Part shown: piece after piece, positions 26,586-35,266 of the stretch
How positions within the stretch are numbered: the first letter of the stretch is position 1
How the letters are laid out: each line of letters opens with the position of its first letter
Assembly: GCF_009758205.1 (NCBI RefSeq)
Contig: NZ_WRXN01000008.1
Span: forward strand, 248,001 to 312,000
Length of the DNA stretch: 64,000 nucleotides
Direction: 5' to 3'
Source of the DNA: Chitinophaga tropicalis
Lineage (GTDB): Bacteria > Bacteroidota > Bacteroidia > Chitinophagales > Chitinophagaceae
Notes under the pieces: generated by a model
Told to the model about the DNA's origin: nothing
What the model saw: the letters and a program-made list of their open reading frames with translations, nothing else
The model's database searches: none
Position numbers and translations under genes: made by a program

Positions 26586-29500
26586 ATGAATTTTCAAAGG
26601 ACCAACAACATTGTAGGTTGGGTTATTTGTATCATTGCCTGCACGGTTTACATTATGACTATGGAGGCCACCGGCAGCTTATGGGACTGCGGCGAGTTTA
26701 TTTCCAGCGCCTATAAAGTACAGGTGCCCCACCCGCCAGGAGCTCCTTTGTTTGTGCTGTTAGGTAGATTATTTACGATGTTTCTTAGCCCTTCACAGGC
26801 AGCAATAGGCGTTAACCTGATGTCTGCCCTGTCCAGCGGTTTTACCATCCTTTTCCTTTTCTGGACCATTACTCACTTTGCCCGCCGCCTTATGGTGAAA
26901 AACGGTGAAGAGATATCCCGTGAGAAAATGATCGCTATTATGGGCGCCGGCGCTGTTGGTGCATTGGCCTATACCTTTTCCGACTCCTTCTGGTTCTCTG
27001 CTGTTGAAGGCGAGGTATATGCAATGTCTTCCTTATTTACCGCTGTTGTTTTCTGGGCTATCCTGAAATGGGAGCATGAAGCTGATGAGCCTTATGCAGA
27101 CCGCTGGATAGTATTCATCGCCTTTATGATGGGCCTCTCCATCGGCGTGCACCTGCTGAACCTCCTCACTATCCCGGCTATAGTAATGGTTTACTACTTC
27201 AGGCGCTCTAAAGTAACTCCATGGGGTACCTTCTGGGCATTTGTTTTAGGTTGTATTATTACCGGTCTGGTACAGAAATTCATCATACAGGACACCATCA
27301 AGACTTCCGGCCTGATGGACGTATTCTTTGTGAACAGCCTGGGTATGCCATTCTTTACAGGCTTTGCCTTCTACTTCCTGGCATTGGTAGCAGTGCTTCT
27401 TTACGGTCTGAAAAATCCTAAATTCGGACTGTACGCTCCGCTGATCCTCATTGCTTCTGTAATTGCCATCCCGGCTTTCAACGGAATTGGTAACACGCCA
27501 ATGATCATCTTAAAACTGATCGTTGCTGCTATTACCATCTGCGTATGGGCTATTGCCAAATACTTTGGCGCACAGCTGACCAGCTCCGGTGTTGTTCATT
27601 TTACGAAACTTACTATCTACTGTATACTTTTCCTCCTGCTGGGTTACTCTACCTACATCACTACCATGGTGCGCTCTACAGCCAATCCATCTGTAGATAT
27701 GTACAACGTGGATAACCCAATCTCCCTGGTAGGTTACCTGGGACGTGAGCAATACGGTGACTTCCCGCTTATCTATGGCCAGGTATTCACCGCCCGTCCT
27801 ACCTCCTACGAAGAGACCGATAACATCTATGCGCGTGGTAAGGACAAATACGAGATTGCCGGTAAGAAACAGGTACCGGTGTACGCTCCCGAAGATAAAA
27901 TGCTCTTCCCACGTGTATGGGATGCCAGCAATGACCAGGGGCATGCTGATTACTACCGTGACTTTCTCGGACTGCAGGAAGGAGAAAGACCTTCCTTCGG
28001 CGATAACGTGAAATTCTTCCTCCAGTACCAGGTAGGGTTTATGTACCTCCGCTACTTCATGTGGAACTTCTCCGGCCGCCAGAATGATACCCAGGGTTAT
28101 GGCAACGTACGTGATGGTAACTGGATCACAGGTATTTCCGCCATCGATAATATCATGTACGGAGACCAGTCCACTATGCCGGACAGCCTGAAAAACAACA
28201 AAGCGCATAATAAGCTGTTCCTCCTGCCCTTCCTGCTGGGTATTTTCGGACTGCTCTATCAATACAAGTATCACCGCAGAGACAGCCTGGTAACAGGTTT
28301 ACTGTTCTTCTTCACCGGCTTTGCCATTGTCCTGTACCTGAACCAGGCGGGTAACCAGCCACGTGAACGTGACTACGCCTATGTAGGCTCTTTCTATGCT
28401 TATGCTATCTGGATAGGTCTCGGCGTACTTTCTGTATACCAGTTCCTTAAAACAAAGGTGAAAGGTGCGGCGACAATGGCGGCTCCTGTAGCTACTATCG
28501 TCTGCCTCCTGGCAGTACCGGTGCTGATGGGCTTCCAGGAATGGGATGACCATGACCGTTCTACCAAAACCATAGCACGCGACGTTGCAAAGGATTATCT
28601 TGAATCCTGTGCTCCTAATGCAATACTCTTTACGGTTGGGGATAACGATACCTATCCGCTCTGGTATGCCCAGGAAGTGGAAAATATCCGTCCTGACGTT
28701 CGTGTGATCAACCTCAGCCTCTTAGGGGTTGACTGGTACATTGACCAGCAGCGCCAGGCCGTAAACAAGAGCCAGGGGGTTCCGATGAGCTGGTCGCCGG
28801 ACAAATACCGCGGTGAGAACCGTAACTATATCCAGTTCTATGACGGAGGCAACTTCCCACAGGATAAGTTCTATAACCTGAAAGAAGTAATGGCATTTAT
28901 GGGTTCTGACGATCCCCGTGCCAAACTCTCCACCCAGGACGGCAGCCAGATCAACTACCTGCCTGCAAGGAAGCTGTTCATCCCGGTTAATGTGGTGGAA
29001 GTGATCAATAACGGTACAGTTGATATCCATGACAGCGCCCGTATTATGCCACAGATCCCGCTGCAGATCACCAAGAACTATCTGCTGAAGAATGACCTGG
29101 CAGTATATGACATCATTGCAGCGAACGACTGGAAACGTCCTATCTACTTTACCAGTCCGACCGACCTGGGTCTGAACGACTACCTCCGTATGGATGGTCT
29201 TACTTACCGCCTGGTTCCGCTGAGAAAAGAAGAAAGTAATGATCCGATGGGCGCCGAGAAGAATGTGAACATCCCTGCGATGTACACGAATCTGACCACT
29301 AAATTCGCGTTTGGCGGAGCTGATGTGAAAGGTACCTATTTCGACGAGCCAAACCGTAAACTGCTTCAGTATGTAAGGAATTCCTACACCCGCCTGGGTA
29401 CTGCACTGGCCCTGGACGGCAAGAAGGATTCTGCTCTGGCAGTACTGAATACCAGTGATAAACACCTGCTGGAAGGTAACTTCCCTTATGCGATGACCAC

Positions 29501-29822
29501 TCCGGGCCAGATGCATAACTACAGCTCTATGCAGACTGTATATGCTTACTACCTGGCTGGCGACAATAAGAAAGCGGAAGAGATCTCCCAGAAGATCATT
29601 AAAGACTGTACTCAGCAGCTGAACTACTACCGTGGCCTGCCTCTTTCCAAAATGGGTAACGGGCTACAGCGTGATGCGCAGATGGCTGAGCAGTTTATCA
29701 GCCTGCTGCAGCGGATGAAGGATGACTTTACCAAACCTGGTGGACGCCAGCAGTTGCTGGAACAGGCCAATGGATTCCGGACAGATTCTCAGGAGACGCC
29801 TGCAGATAGTGGGAATCAGTGA
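26586..29822 (+). CDS. DUF2723 polytopic membrane protein (TMEM260-like, probable protein O-glycosyltransferase)
   Basis: A 1078-residue inner-membrane protein. The N-terminal DUF2723 domain carries the family motif GSLWDCGEFISSAYKVQVPHPPGAPLFVLLGRLF (positions about 27-62), whose acidic residues are the expected catalytic centre of a GT-C-fold lipid-linked sugar transferase. About 12 transmembrane segments run to about residue 660. The soluble C-terminal part (about 670-1078) includes FTVGDNDTYPLWYAQEVENIRPDVRVINLSLL and a TPR-like end (LAGDNKKAEEISQKI). Human TMEM260 belongs to the same family and O-mannosylates proteins. A matching role in Bacteroidota secreted-protein glycosylation is an inference. 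It has its own promoter and terminator. Confidence 0.88.
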   Translation: MNFQRTNNIVGWVICIIACTVYIMTMEATGSLWDCGEFISSAYKVQVPHPPGAPLFVLLGRLFTMFLSPSQAAIGVNLMSALSSGFTILFLFWTITHFARRLMVKNGEEISREKMIAIMGAGAVGALAYTFSDSFWFSAVEGEVYAMSSLFTAVVFWAILKWEHEADEPYADRWIVFIAFMMGLSIGVHLLNLLTIPAIVMVYYFRRSKVTPWGTFWAFVLGCIITGLVQKFIIQDTIKTSGLMDVFFVNSLGMPFFTGFAFYFLALVAVLLYGLKNPKFGLYAPLILIASVIAIPAFNGIGNTPMIILKLIVAAITICVWAIAKYFGAQLTSSGVVHFTKLTIYCILFLLLGYSTYITTMVRSTANPSVDMYNVDNPISLVGYLGREQYGDFPLIYGQVFTARPTSYEETDNIYARGKDKYEIAGKKQVPVYAPEDKMLFPRVWDASNDQGHADYYRDFLGLQEGERPSFGDNVKFFLQYQVGFMYLRYFMWNFSGRQNDTQGYGNVRDGNWITGISAIDNIMYGDQSTMPDSLKNNKAHNKLFLLPFLLGIFGLLYQYKYHRRDSLVTGLLFFFTGFAIVLYLNQAGNQPRERDYAYVGSFYAYAIWIGLGVLSVYQFLKTKVKGAATMAAPVATIVCLLAVPVLMGFQEWDDHDRSTKTIARDVAKDYLESCAPNAILFTVGDNDTYPLWYAQEVENIRPDVRVINLSLLGVDWYIDQQRQAVNKSQGVPMSWSPDKYRGENRNYIQFYDGGNFPQDKFYNLKEVMAFMGSDDPRAKLSTQDGSQINYLPARKLFIPVNVVEVINNGTVDIHDSARIMPQIPLQITKNYLLKNDLAVYDIIAANDWKRPIYFTSPTDLGLNDYLRMDGLTYRLVPLRKEESNDPMGAEKNVNIPAMYTNLTTKFAFGGADVKGTYFDEPNRKLLQYVRNSYTRLGTALALDGKKDSALAVLNTSDKHLLEGNFPYAMTTPGQMHNYSSMQTVYAYYLAGDNKKAEEISQKIIKDCTQQLNYYRGLPLSKMGNGLQRDAQMAEQFISLLQRMKDDFTKPGGRQQLLEQANGFRTDSQETPADSGNQ

Positions 29823-29841
29823 TCAAATGATTTTTGAATAG

Positions 29842-29872
29842 AAAAGGCCGTCTCTTGTGAGACGGCTTTTTT
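29842..29872 (+). terminator. Intrinsic terminator of the DUF2723 gene
   Basis: GCCGTCTC-TTGT-GAGACGGC (29847-29866), flanked by AAAA and TTTTTT, 20 bp after the stop. Confidence 0.9.
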
Positions 29873-29888
29873 ATTGCACGAGGAGATT

Positions 29889-29954
29889 GCGAACAAAACG
29901 GTTTTGCCTTCGGCAAAACCGTTTTGTTCGCTGATGGATGGCCTGCGGCCGGCT
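29889..29954 (+). repeat. Dispersed hairpin-plus-tail element, copy A
   Basis: A perfect 20-bp inverted repeat (29889-29908 and 29912-29931) with loop TTC, then 8 bp and the tail GGCCTGCGGCCGGCT (29940-29954). Related copies lie at 35028, 53893 and 55626. A real terminator already precedes it, so termination does not explain it. Confidence 0.65.
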
Positions 29955-30000
29955 ATAGGCCGGTTATTGAGATGCCGATGACCATTTGCACAGTAAGATT

Positions 30001-30031
30001 TTTGAGAACGGGGTTATTTTCCCTAATTTAG
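30001..30031 (+). promoter_or_regulatory. Promoter candidate for the vWA/MoxR operon
   Basis: TTTG (30001-30004), a 19-bp spacer and TAATTTAG (30024-30031, one mismatch to TAnnTTTG). The start of transcription would fall within a few bases of the ATG at 30040, implying a nearly leaderless message. Confidence 0.45.
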
Positions 30032-30039
30032 ATATTATT

Positions 30040-31134
30040 ATGAGAGGCATACATTTTTCCAAATTTGAACCCGATGAGCAGGGAAAATCGCCCTTTGAGA
30101 AATTGCTGGACGTGTTTACCCAATTGCTTACCTACACCAGTGGCGATGTGAGCGAAGCGCTACAGTGGCTGACCGAACTGGACAAGGAGTACCAGCTTAC
30201 CAATGAAGATTACGGTATCGGAGACTTTATACAGGAACTGAGGGATAAAGGATATATCCGCGAAAATGAAGAAAGCGGCGCTATCCAGATAACCGGCAAG
30301 ACTGAGCAGAATATCCGGAAACGTGCACTGGAAGAGATCTTCGGCAAACTTAAAAAATCCAGCGTTGGCAATCATAATATTCGCAAATCCGGACAGGGGG
30401 ATGAACTGAATGCAGACAGCCGCCCTTACCAGTTTGGCGACGCGCTGGAACAGATCGACATGACCGCTTCCCTGAGGAATGCACAGATCAATCATGGTAT
30501 AGAGAGCTTTTCCATTCAGCAGGATGATCTTGAGATCCAGGAAACAGACTTTAAAACACAAACGTCTACCGCCCTGATGATCGATATCTCCCACTCCATG
30601 ATCCTCTATGGCGAAGACCGTATCACTCCTGCCAAGAAAGTGGCCATGGCTTTGAGTGAGCTGATCACCACCCGCTATCCGAAAGACACGCTGGACATTA
30701 TCGTATTTGGCAACGATGCCTGGCAGATAGAGATCAAAGATCTCCCCTATCTGCAGGTGGGACCGTTCCACACCAATACGGTAGCAGGTCTTGAGCTGGC
30801 GATGGACATTCTCCGCCGCAGGCGCAATCCCAATAAGCAGATCTTTATGATCACTGACGGGAAACCTACCTGCCTTAAAAACGGGAAGCAGTATTACAAG
30901 AACAGTTTCGGACTGGACCGCAAGATCCTGAACCGTACGCTGAACCTGGCAGCCCAGTGCAAGAAACTGAAGATCCCGATCACAACATTCATGGTAGCTA
31001 CTGACCCGTGGTTGCAAAAGTTCGTAACAGAGTTTACCGAAACCAACAGCGGGAAAGCCTTCTTCTCCGGACTGGACAAACTGGGACAGTTCTTATTTTA
31101 CGATTTCGAGAACGGAAAGAAAAAACTACTGTAA
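30040..31134 (+). CDS. vWA domain protein, partner of a MoxR-type ATPase
   Basis: A 364-residue cytoplasmic protein from the ATG at 30040 (MRGIHFSKFEPDEQG). An upstream in-frame ATG at 29986 would overlap the promoter and adds an unlike segment. The N-terminal helical region (about 1-170) is followed by a von Willebrand A domain with a complete MIDAS: DISHSM (DxSxS), the Thr of FHTNTVAGLELAM and the Asp of FMITDGKPT. The ATPase gene starts 47 bp downstream. In MoxR-vWA pairs the vWA protein brings targets to the ATPase for remodelling or metal insertion. The target here is unknown, and no substrate gene lies alongside. Confidence 0.88.
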   Translation: MRGIHFSKFEPDEQGKSPFEKLLDVFTQLLTYTSGDVSEALQWLTELDKEYQLTNEDYGIGDFIQELRDKGYIRENEESGAIQITGKTEQNIRKRALEEIFGKLKKSSVGNHNIRKSGQGDELNADSRPYQFGDALEQIDMTASLRNAQINHGIESFSIQQDDLEIQETDFKTQTSTALMIDISHSMILYGEDRITPAKKVAMALSELITTRYPKDTLDIIVFGNDAWQIEIKDLPYLQVGPFHTNTVAGLELAMDILRRRRNPNKQIFMITDGKPTCLKNGKQYYKNSFGLDRKILNRTLNLAAQCKKLKIPITTFMVATDPWLQKFVTEFTETNSGKAFFSGLDKLGQFLFYDFENGKKKLL

Positions 31135-31181
31135 AACATGCTGTTATGTACTAACACATACCTTAATCCATTAATTAACAT

Positions 31182-32681
31182 ATGAATATTGATATCAGAA
31201 CGCTAGGAGAATTAAAGAAGAGTGGATATAAACCTAAATCTGTTAAAGAAGAAATAAGGCAAAACCTCATCCGTAAACTGCAGAATAAAGAGAATGCCTT
31301 TCCGGGTATCATCGGTTATGAAGATACCGTAATACCTGATACAGAAAGAGCCCTGTTGTCAAGGCATAATATACTTTTCCTGGGCCTCCGCGGACAGGCA
31401 AAGACCAGGATGGCCAGGCAAATGACCTCCCTGCTGGACGAATACATTCCCATCGTAGAAGGATCTGAAGTGAATGACAATCCCTTCCACCCGCTTTCCC
31501 GCTATGCACGCGACCTGGTATCAGAACTGGGAGATGCTACTCCCATTTCCTGGGTATCACGGGAAGCCCGTTACAGTGAGAAGCTGGCTACGCCGGATGT
31601 ATCAGTAGCTGACCTGGTAGGTGATATAGATCCTATCAAAGCCGCCAACCTGAAACTGAACTATGCGGATGAAAGGGTGATCCACTTCGGTATCATTCCC
31701 CGTTCCAACAGAGGCATCTTCGTAATCAACGAACTGCCTGACCTTCAGGCACGTATACAGGTTTCCCTGTTCAACATCCTCCAGGAAGGCGATATCCAGA
31801 TCCGTGGCTTTAAAGTACGTATGCCGCTGGATATCCTTTTTGTATTTACCGCCAACCCGGAAGACTATACCAATCGCGGCTCTATCGTTACGCCGCTGAA
31901 AGACCGTATTGAGAGCCAGATCATTACCCACTATCCCAAAAACGTGGAAAATTCGCTGCTCATTACGGAACAGGAAGCCAATGTGCATGAAGATCAGCAG
32001 CATGTTCATATCACCGATATGATCAAACGCCTGATAGAGCAGGTGGCTTTTGAAGCGCGTAACAGTGAGTATGTTGATAAAAAAAGCGGCGTATCTGCCC
32101 GTCTGACCATTGCGGCATATGAAAATGCGGTGAGTGCAGGCGAGCGCAGGGCCATCATCAACAAAGAGAAGAGCACCTATGTGCGCATTGCTGACCTGCA
32201 GGGTATTATTCCCGCTATTACCGGTAAAATAGAGCTGGTATATGAAGGGGAACAGGAAGGTCCGCTACAGGTAGCTGTAAACCTCCTGGATAAGGCTATC
32301 CGCAGTGTTTTCGCACAGTATTTTCCGAATCCTGACTCTTTCAAGAAAAGGAAACAGGCTGCTACCGCTGAGAATCCTTACCGGGCCGTTATTCAATGGT
32401 TTGATAAGGGGAATGCTGTACAGCTGCTGCAGGACGTGAATGATAAACAGTATGAGACCTCCCTGCTGAAAGTTGAAGGGCTGAAAGAACTGATCAAAGG
32501 GAAATTCCCGCATGCCAATAATAAAGAACAGCTGCTGCTGATGGAATTTGTACTTCACGGGCTGGCTTCTTATTCATTGATCAGTAAGAAAGTAGTGGAG
32601 AATGAGACCCGTTTCAGTGATCTGCTGGGGACGATGATGAATTTTGGCACCGGTACTGAAGAGGAAAGTGAAGAATTTTAA
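31182..32681 (+). CDS. MoxR/magnesium chelatase ChlI-like AAA+ ATPase
   Basis: A 499-residue AAA+ ATPase. Walker A is LFLGLRGQAKTRMAR (about 66-80). Walker B and the following residues are IFVINELPDLQARIQVSLFNILQEGDIQIRG, where the usual DE is NE. Sensor 1 is VFTANPEDYTNRG, and the arginine-finger region is LKDRIESQI. The ChlI-type inserts and lid (about 290-360) follow, then a C-terminal domain of about 130 residues peculiar to this Bacteroidota subgroup. It probably forms a hexamer acting with the vWA protein encoded 47 bp upstream. The substrate cannot be named. Confidence 0.88.
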   Translation: MNIDIRTLGELKKSGYKPKSVKEEIRQNLIRKLQNKENAFPGIIGYEDTVIPDTERALLSRHNILFLGLRGQAKTRMARQMTSLLDEYIPIVEGSEVNDNPFHPLSRYARDLVSELGDATPISWVSREARYSEKLATPDVSVADLVGDIDPIKAANLKLNYADERVIHFGIIPRSNRGIFVINELPDLQARIQVSLFNILQEGDIQIRGFKVRMPLDILFVFTANPEDYTNRGSIVTPLKDRIESQIITHYPKNVENSLLITEQEANVHEDQQHVHITDMIKRLIEQVAFEARNSEYVDKKSGVSARLTIAAYENAVSAGERRAIINKEKSTYVRIADLQGIIPAITGKIELVYEGEQEGPLQVAVNLLDKAIRSVFAQYFPNPDSFKKRKQAATAENPYRAVIQWFDKGNAVQLLQDVNDKQYETSLLKVEGLKELIKGKFPHANNKEQLLLMEFVLHGLASYSLISKKVVENETRFSDLLGTMMNFGTGTEEESEEF

Positions 32682-32696
32682 ATAACTTTTTAGTTA

Positions 32697-32747
32697 CCCG
32701 AAAAACGCTTTCACCGGTATGGTGAAAGCGTTTTTCGGGGTTATTTT
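32697..32747 (+). terminator. Intrinsic terminator of the vWA/MoxR operon, related to the dispersed hairpins
   Basis: A perfect 19-bp stem (32697-32715 with 32721-32739) with loop GGTAT, then a T run. Its arm core AACGCTTTCACC is almost the same as in the hairpin at 53893, but the conserved GC-rich tail is absent. Confidence 0.85.
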
Positions 32748-32849
32748 TTTAATTGTAAATATCACAATTAAAAATAGGTTGCATATTAACCTGTAACTCC
32801 ATATCTTTCATTATTCCGCGATCTTGAAATACTTAATCTCAACACTATC

Positions 32850-34148
32850 ATGAATAATTCAAGAAGACATTTTATTCGTTCTGCATCCACACTGGTGGCA
32901 GGTGCAGGGCTTGTTACCTCTCTGCCTGCTTCATTACGGGCCATTGCTCCAAGTGATAAGATCAATGTAGCTGCCATAGGTATTAACGGTATGGGATGGG
33001 CTGATCTGAATGCCATTCTAAAAAATCCTGTTGCCCAATGTGTGGCCCTTTGTGATGTGGACAAGAACGTGCTTGACAAAAAAGCAGCAGAACTGGCGGA
33101 GAAAGGCCAGAAAGTAAAGACGTATGCGGACTACCGCAAGCTGCTGGAAAACAAGGACATTGATGCCGTGATTATCGGTACACCGGACCACTGGCATTGC
33201 CTGCAGATGACGGACGCTGTATCTGCCGGTAAGGATGTATATGTAGAAAAGCCTATCGGCAATTCCATTGCGGAGATCAATGCTATGGTAGCAGCCCAGG
33301 AACGTACCGGAAGAGTGGTACAGGTAGGTCAGTGGCAGCGCAGCCAGCAACACTTTAAAGATGCTATCAGCTTTGTTCATTCCGGTAAGCTGGGGCAGGT
33401 GCGACTGGTAAAGGCGTGGGCTTATATGGGCTGGATGAAATCCATTCCTAAGCAACCGGATGGCAATCCGCCGGCGGGTGTTGATTATAAAGCCTGGCTG
33501 GGCCCTGCTGAGACAAGGCCGTTCAATCCTAACCGTTTCCATTTCAACTTCAGGTGGTACTGGGATTATGCCGGTGGCCTGATGACAGACTGGGGCGTAC
33601 ACCTGCTGGATTATGCCCTGCTGGGTATGAAAGCTCAGCATCCTACTACAATAATGGCTGCAGGTGGTAAATTCGCTTATCCTGATGATGCTGCGGAAAC
33701 ACCTGATACTCTCACTACAGTGTACCAGTTTGAGGGCTTTAACTTACAGTGGGAGCATGCTATTGGCATAGATGGCGGTCCTTACGGTCGTGATCATGGG
33801 ATAGCTTTCATTGGAAATAACGGCACCCTGGTGCTGAACCGTGGTGGCTGGGAAGTGATACCTGAAAAAGGGAAAATGGAAGCTGTGCCTCTGCAGAAAT
33901 CTGTGGATAAGGGTCTTGACCTGCATGCTGTCAATTTCCTGGATGTGATAAAATCACGCAAGCTGGCAGATCTGAACACACCTGTACAGGCTGGTGCACA
34001 TGTTGCCAGGGTGGCACAGCTGGGGAATATTGCCTATAAAACAGGGAAAAAACTGAACTGGAACGGGGTGAAAGAGCAATTTGACGATGGTGAAGCAAAC
34101 AATTACCTGGCAGCTGCATATCACAATGGATATAAACTGCCAAAATAA
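32850..34148 (+). CDS. Tat-exported Gfo/Idh/MocA family oxidoreductase
   Basis: A 432-residue NAD(P)-dependent oxidoreductase with a Tat signal peptide (NSRRHFIRSASTLVAGAGLV). The Rossmann motif is INVAAIGINGMGWADL (about 39-54). The family Lys lies in YVEKPIGNS (about 133). The C-terminal part has LMTDWGVHLLDYALLGMKAQHPT, typical of periplasmic Gfo/Idh/MocA proteins in Bacteroidota. These usually act on sugars or inositols, with cofactor loaded before export. It is monocistronic, bounded by terminators on both sides. The substrate is unknown. Confidence 0.92.
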   Translation: MNNSRRHFIRSASTLVAGAGLVTSLPASLRAIAPSDKINVAAIGINGMGWADLNAILKNPVAQCVALCDVDKNVLDKKAAELAEKGQKVKTYADYRKLLENKDIDAVIIGTPDHWHCLQMTDAVSAGKDVYVEKPIGNSIAEINAMVAAQERTGRVVQVGQWQRSQQHFKDAISFVHSGKLGQVRLVKAWAYMGWMKSIPKQPDGNPPAGVDYKAWLGPAETRPFNPNRFHFNFRWYWDYAGGLMTDWGVHLLDYALLGMKAQHPTTIMAAGGKFAYPDDAAETPDTLTTVYQFEGFNLQWEHAIGIDGGPYGRDHGIAFIGNNGTLVLNRGGWEVIPEKGKMEAVPLQKSVDKGLDLHAVNFLDVIKSRKLADLNTPVQAGAHVARVAQLGNIAYKTGKKLNWNGVKEQFDDGEANNYLAAAYHNGYKLPK

Positions 34149-34174
34149 TAATACTGAGCACCGCAAGGGGTCCT

Positions 34175-34206
34175 GCAGTCTCGCCTGGTGCGAGACTGCT
34201 TCTTTT
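34175..34206 (+). terminator. Intrinsic terminator of the Gfo/Idh/MocA gene
   Basis: GCAGTCTCGC-CTGGT-GCGAGACTGC (34175-34199) with a T-rich tail, 26 bp after the stop. Confidence 0.85.
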
Positions 34207-34227
34207 AATATTGGTTATACAGTTTCC

Positions 34228-34734
34228 TTATAAAACCGTATCTGCGTTCTGACTCTCCTCTTCCAGCATCATTGACAGGTAAACTGCATCAGAGATGGGA
34301 TTGTCATAATATGCCGCGATTGGCTGAAAGCCAAGGCTGGTATACAACTCAATAGCAGGACGCATGTGCGCCAGTGTATCCAGCAACATCCGCTTATATC
34401 CCAGCTCCCTGCCTTTTTCAATAGCTTTTCTTGCCAGTGCTTTTCCTACACCATGCCCTTTATAGGCATCACGTACGAATAAACGTTTCATTTCACAGGT
34501 AGAGTTTTCGAAATGCCTTACGGCTACGCATCCTGCCGGCTGACCATCTACCAGGGCCAGGAGTAATGCTCCTGCTGGCGCTTCATAATAGGGTTCCGGC
34601 AAACTGCTTAACTCTTCTTCAAAACGCTGAAAGCTCAGGTCTACACTCAACCAGTTGGCATACTCCCTGAAAAGTGATTTTACCCGTTCCAACGCTGCTA
34701 CATCATCCTTAGTTACTTCTACAATTTCCAACAT
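34228..34734 (-). CDS. GNAT family N-acetyltransferase
   Basis: A 168-residue acetyltransferase from the ATG at 34732-34734 (MLEIVEVTKDDVAAL). An in-frame ATG at 34779 lies inside a hairpin and adds a non-family sequence. The acetyl-CoA-binding motif A is MKRLFVRDAYKGHGVGKALARKAIEKGRELGYKRMLLDTL, with the Q/RxxGxG/A pattern as YKGHGVGKA. The C-terminus has LYTSLGFQPIAAYYDNPISDAVYLSMML. The substrate is unknown. A possible leader RNA with its own promoter and a terminator-like hairpin lies directly upstream. Confidence 0.9.
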   Translation of the reverse strand: MLEIVEVTKDDVAALERVKSLFREYANWLSVDLSFQRFEEELSSLPEPYYEAPAGALLLALVDGQPAGCVAVRHFENSTCEMKRLFVRDAYKGHGVGKALARKAIEKGRELGYKRMLLDTLAHMRPAIELYTSLGFQPIAAYYDNPISDAVYLSMMLEEESQNADTVL

Positions 34735-34763
34735 ACCACTTCTTTTTTGGTACAAAAAATACA

Positions 34764-34940
34764 AAAGCCTCCTGAGCATCAGAAGGCTTGATTCCGGAAG
34801 TTCCGGGGTGATTATCTTTATTTATCATCGAAACCATCCCAAAACCACTACTGTAAACGATATAATTATACAATTAATTCATTGTCAGCATTTCTCAAAT
34901 ACACACATTAGCCTTACTGCTCACCTCCCTATATTTAGGG
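34764..34940 (-). ncRNA. Possible leader RNA or small RNA upstream of the GNAT gene
   Basis: A predicted transcript of about 175 nt. It starts below the promoter at 34947-34977 and ends in a terminator-like stem (34765-34789: AAGCCTCCTGA and TCAGAAGGCTT with one mismatched pair), followed on the minus strand by TTTTGTATTTTTT. Inside, a bulged stem pairs GGGATGGTT with AATCACCC, and CCGGAA-C-TTCCGG forms another hairpin. It could be an attenuator for the GNAT gene or an independent small RNA. No RNA family was recognised by eye. Confidence 0.35.
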
Positions 34941-34946
34941 GGGGGG

Positions 34947-34977
34947 ACAAATATAATGAATTTTAATTAAAAAAGCA
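34947..34977 (-). promoter_or_regulatory. Promoter upstream of the GNAT leader
   Basis: On the minus strand: TTG (34975-34977), a 20-bp spacer and TATATTTG (34947-34954), a perfect -7 element. The predicted start near 34940 is about 205 bp before the GNAT start codon. Confidence 0.6.
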
Positions 34978-35027
34978 AGGGTTTAGTGCAACAGTTTAGA
35001 GCTTTATATCATACTTCGAAGAAACTG

Positions 35028-35091
35028 CTCAAAAATCAATTTACTTCGGTAAAATCGATTTTGAGGGTGTTTTTCTGGTTTGCGGCCGGCT
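35028..35091 (+). repeat. Dispersed hairpin-plus-tail element, copy D (degraded)
   Basis: An imperfect 17-bp inverted repeat (35028-35044 and 35049-35065) with loop TTCG, then GGTTTGCGGCCGGCT (35077-35091), which differs from the tail of copy A at two positions. Confidence 0.5.
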
Positions 35092-35172
35092 AAGAATTTA
35101 AACTGGTGTATTACCTGAAAAGTGCTGTGGTGCAAAAGTGCGCCCGCAATACATGCACTAAACATGCTTAAG

Positions 35173-35249
35173 ACATGCCTGAAAGGTGCTTGAAACATGC
35201 CTGAAAGGTGCTTCAAAGATCCATGAAGTATGCCTGAAAGGTAGAGATG
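35173..35249. repeat. Short imperfect tandem repeats, 22-bp unit
   Basis: Two adjacent 22-bp copies (35173-35194, 35195-35216) differ by one base and share the core CATGCCTGAAAGGTGCTT. A third, shorter match (TATGCCTGAAAGGTAG) starts at 35229, and weaker matches lie upstream (ACCTGAAAAGTGCT near 35113). No ORF explains them. With copy D they fill the 487-bp gap between the GNAT and PRISE genes; nothing else was found there apart from the leader RNA. Confidence 0.6.
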
Positions 35250-35266
35250 AAGTGAAGAAATGCGGC

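Noticed and set aside
32697..32747. The hairpin after the MoxR-type gene as a full copy of the dispersed element
   Set aside because: It has the similar arm core but no GGCCTGCGGCCGGCT tail and ends in a T run, so it is annotated as a terminator.
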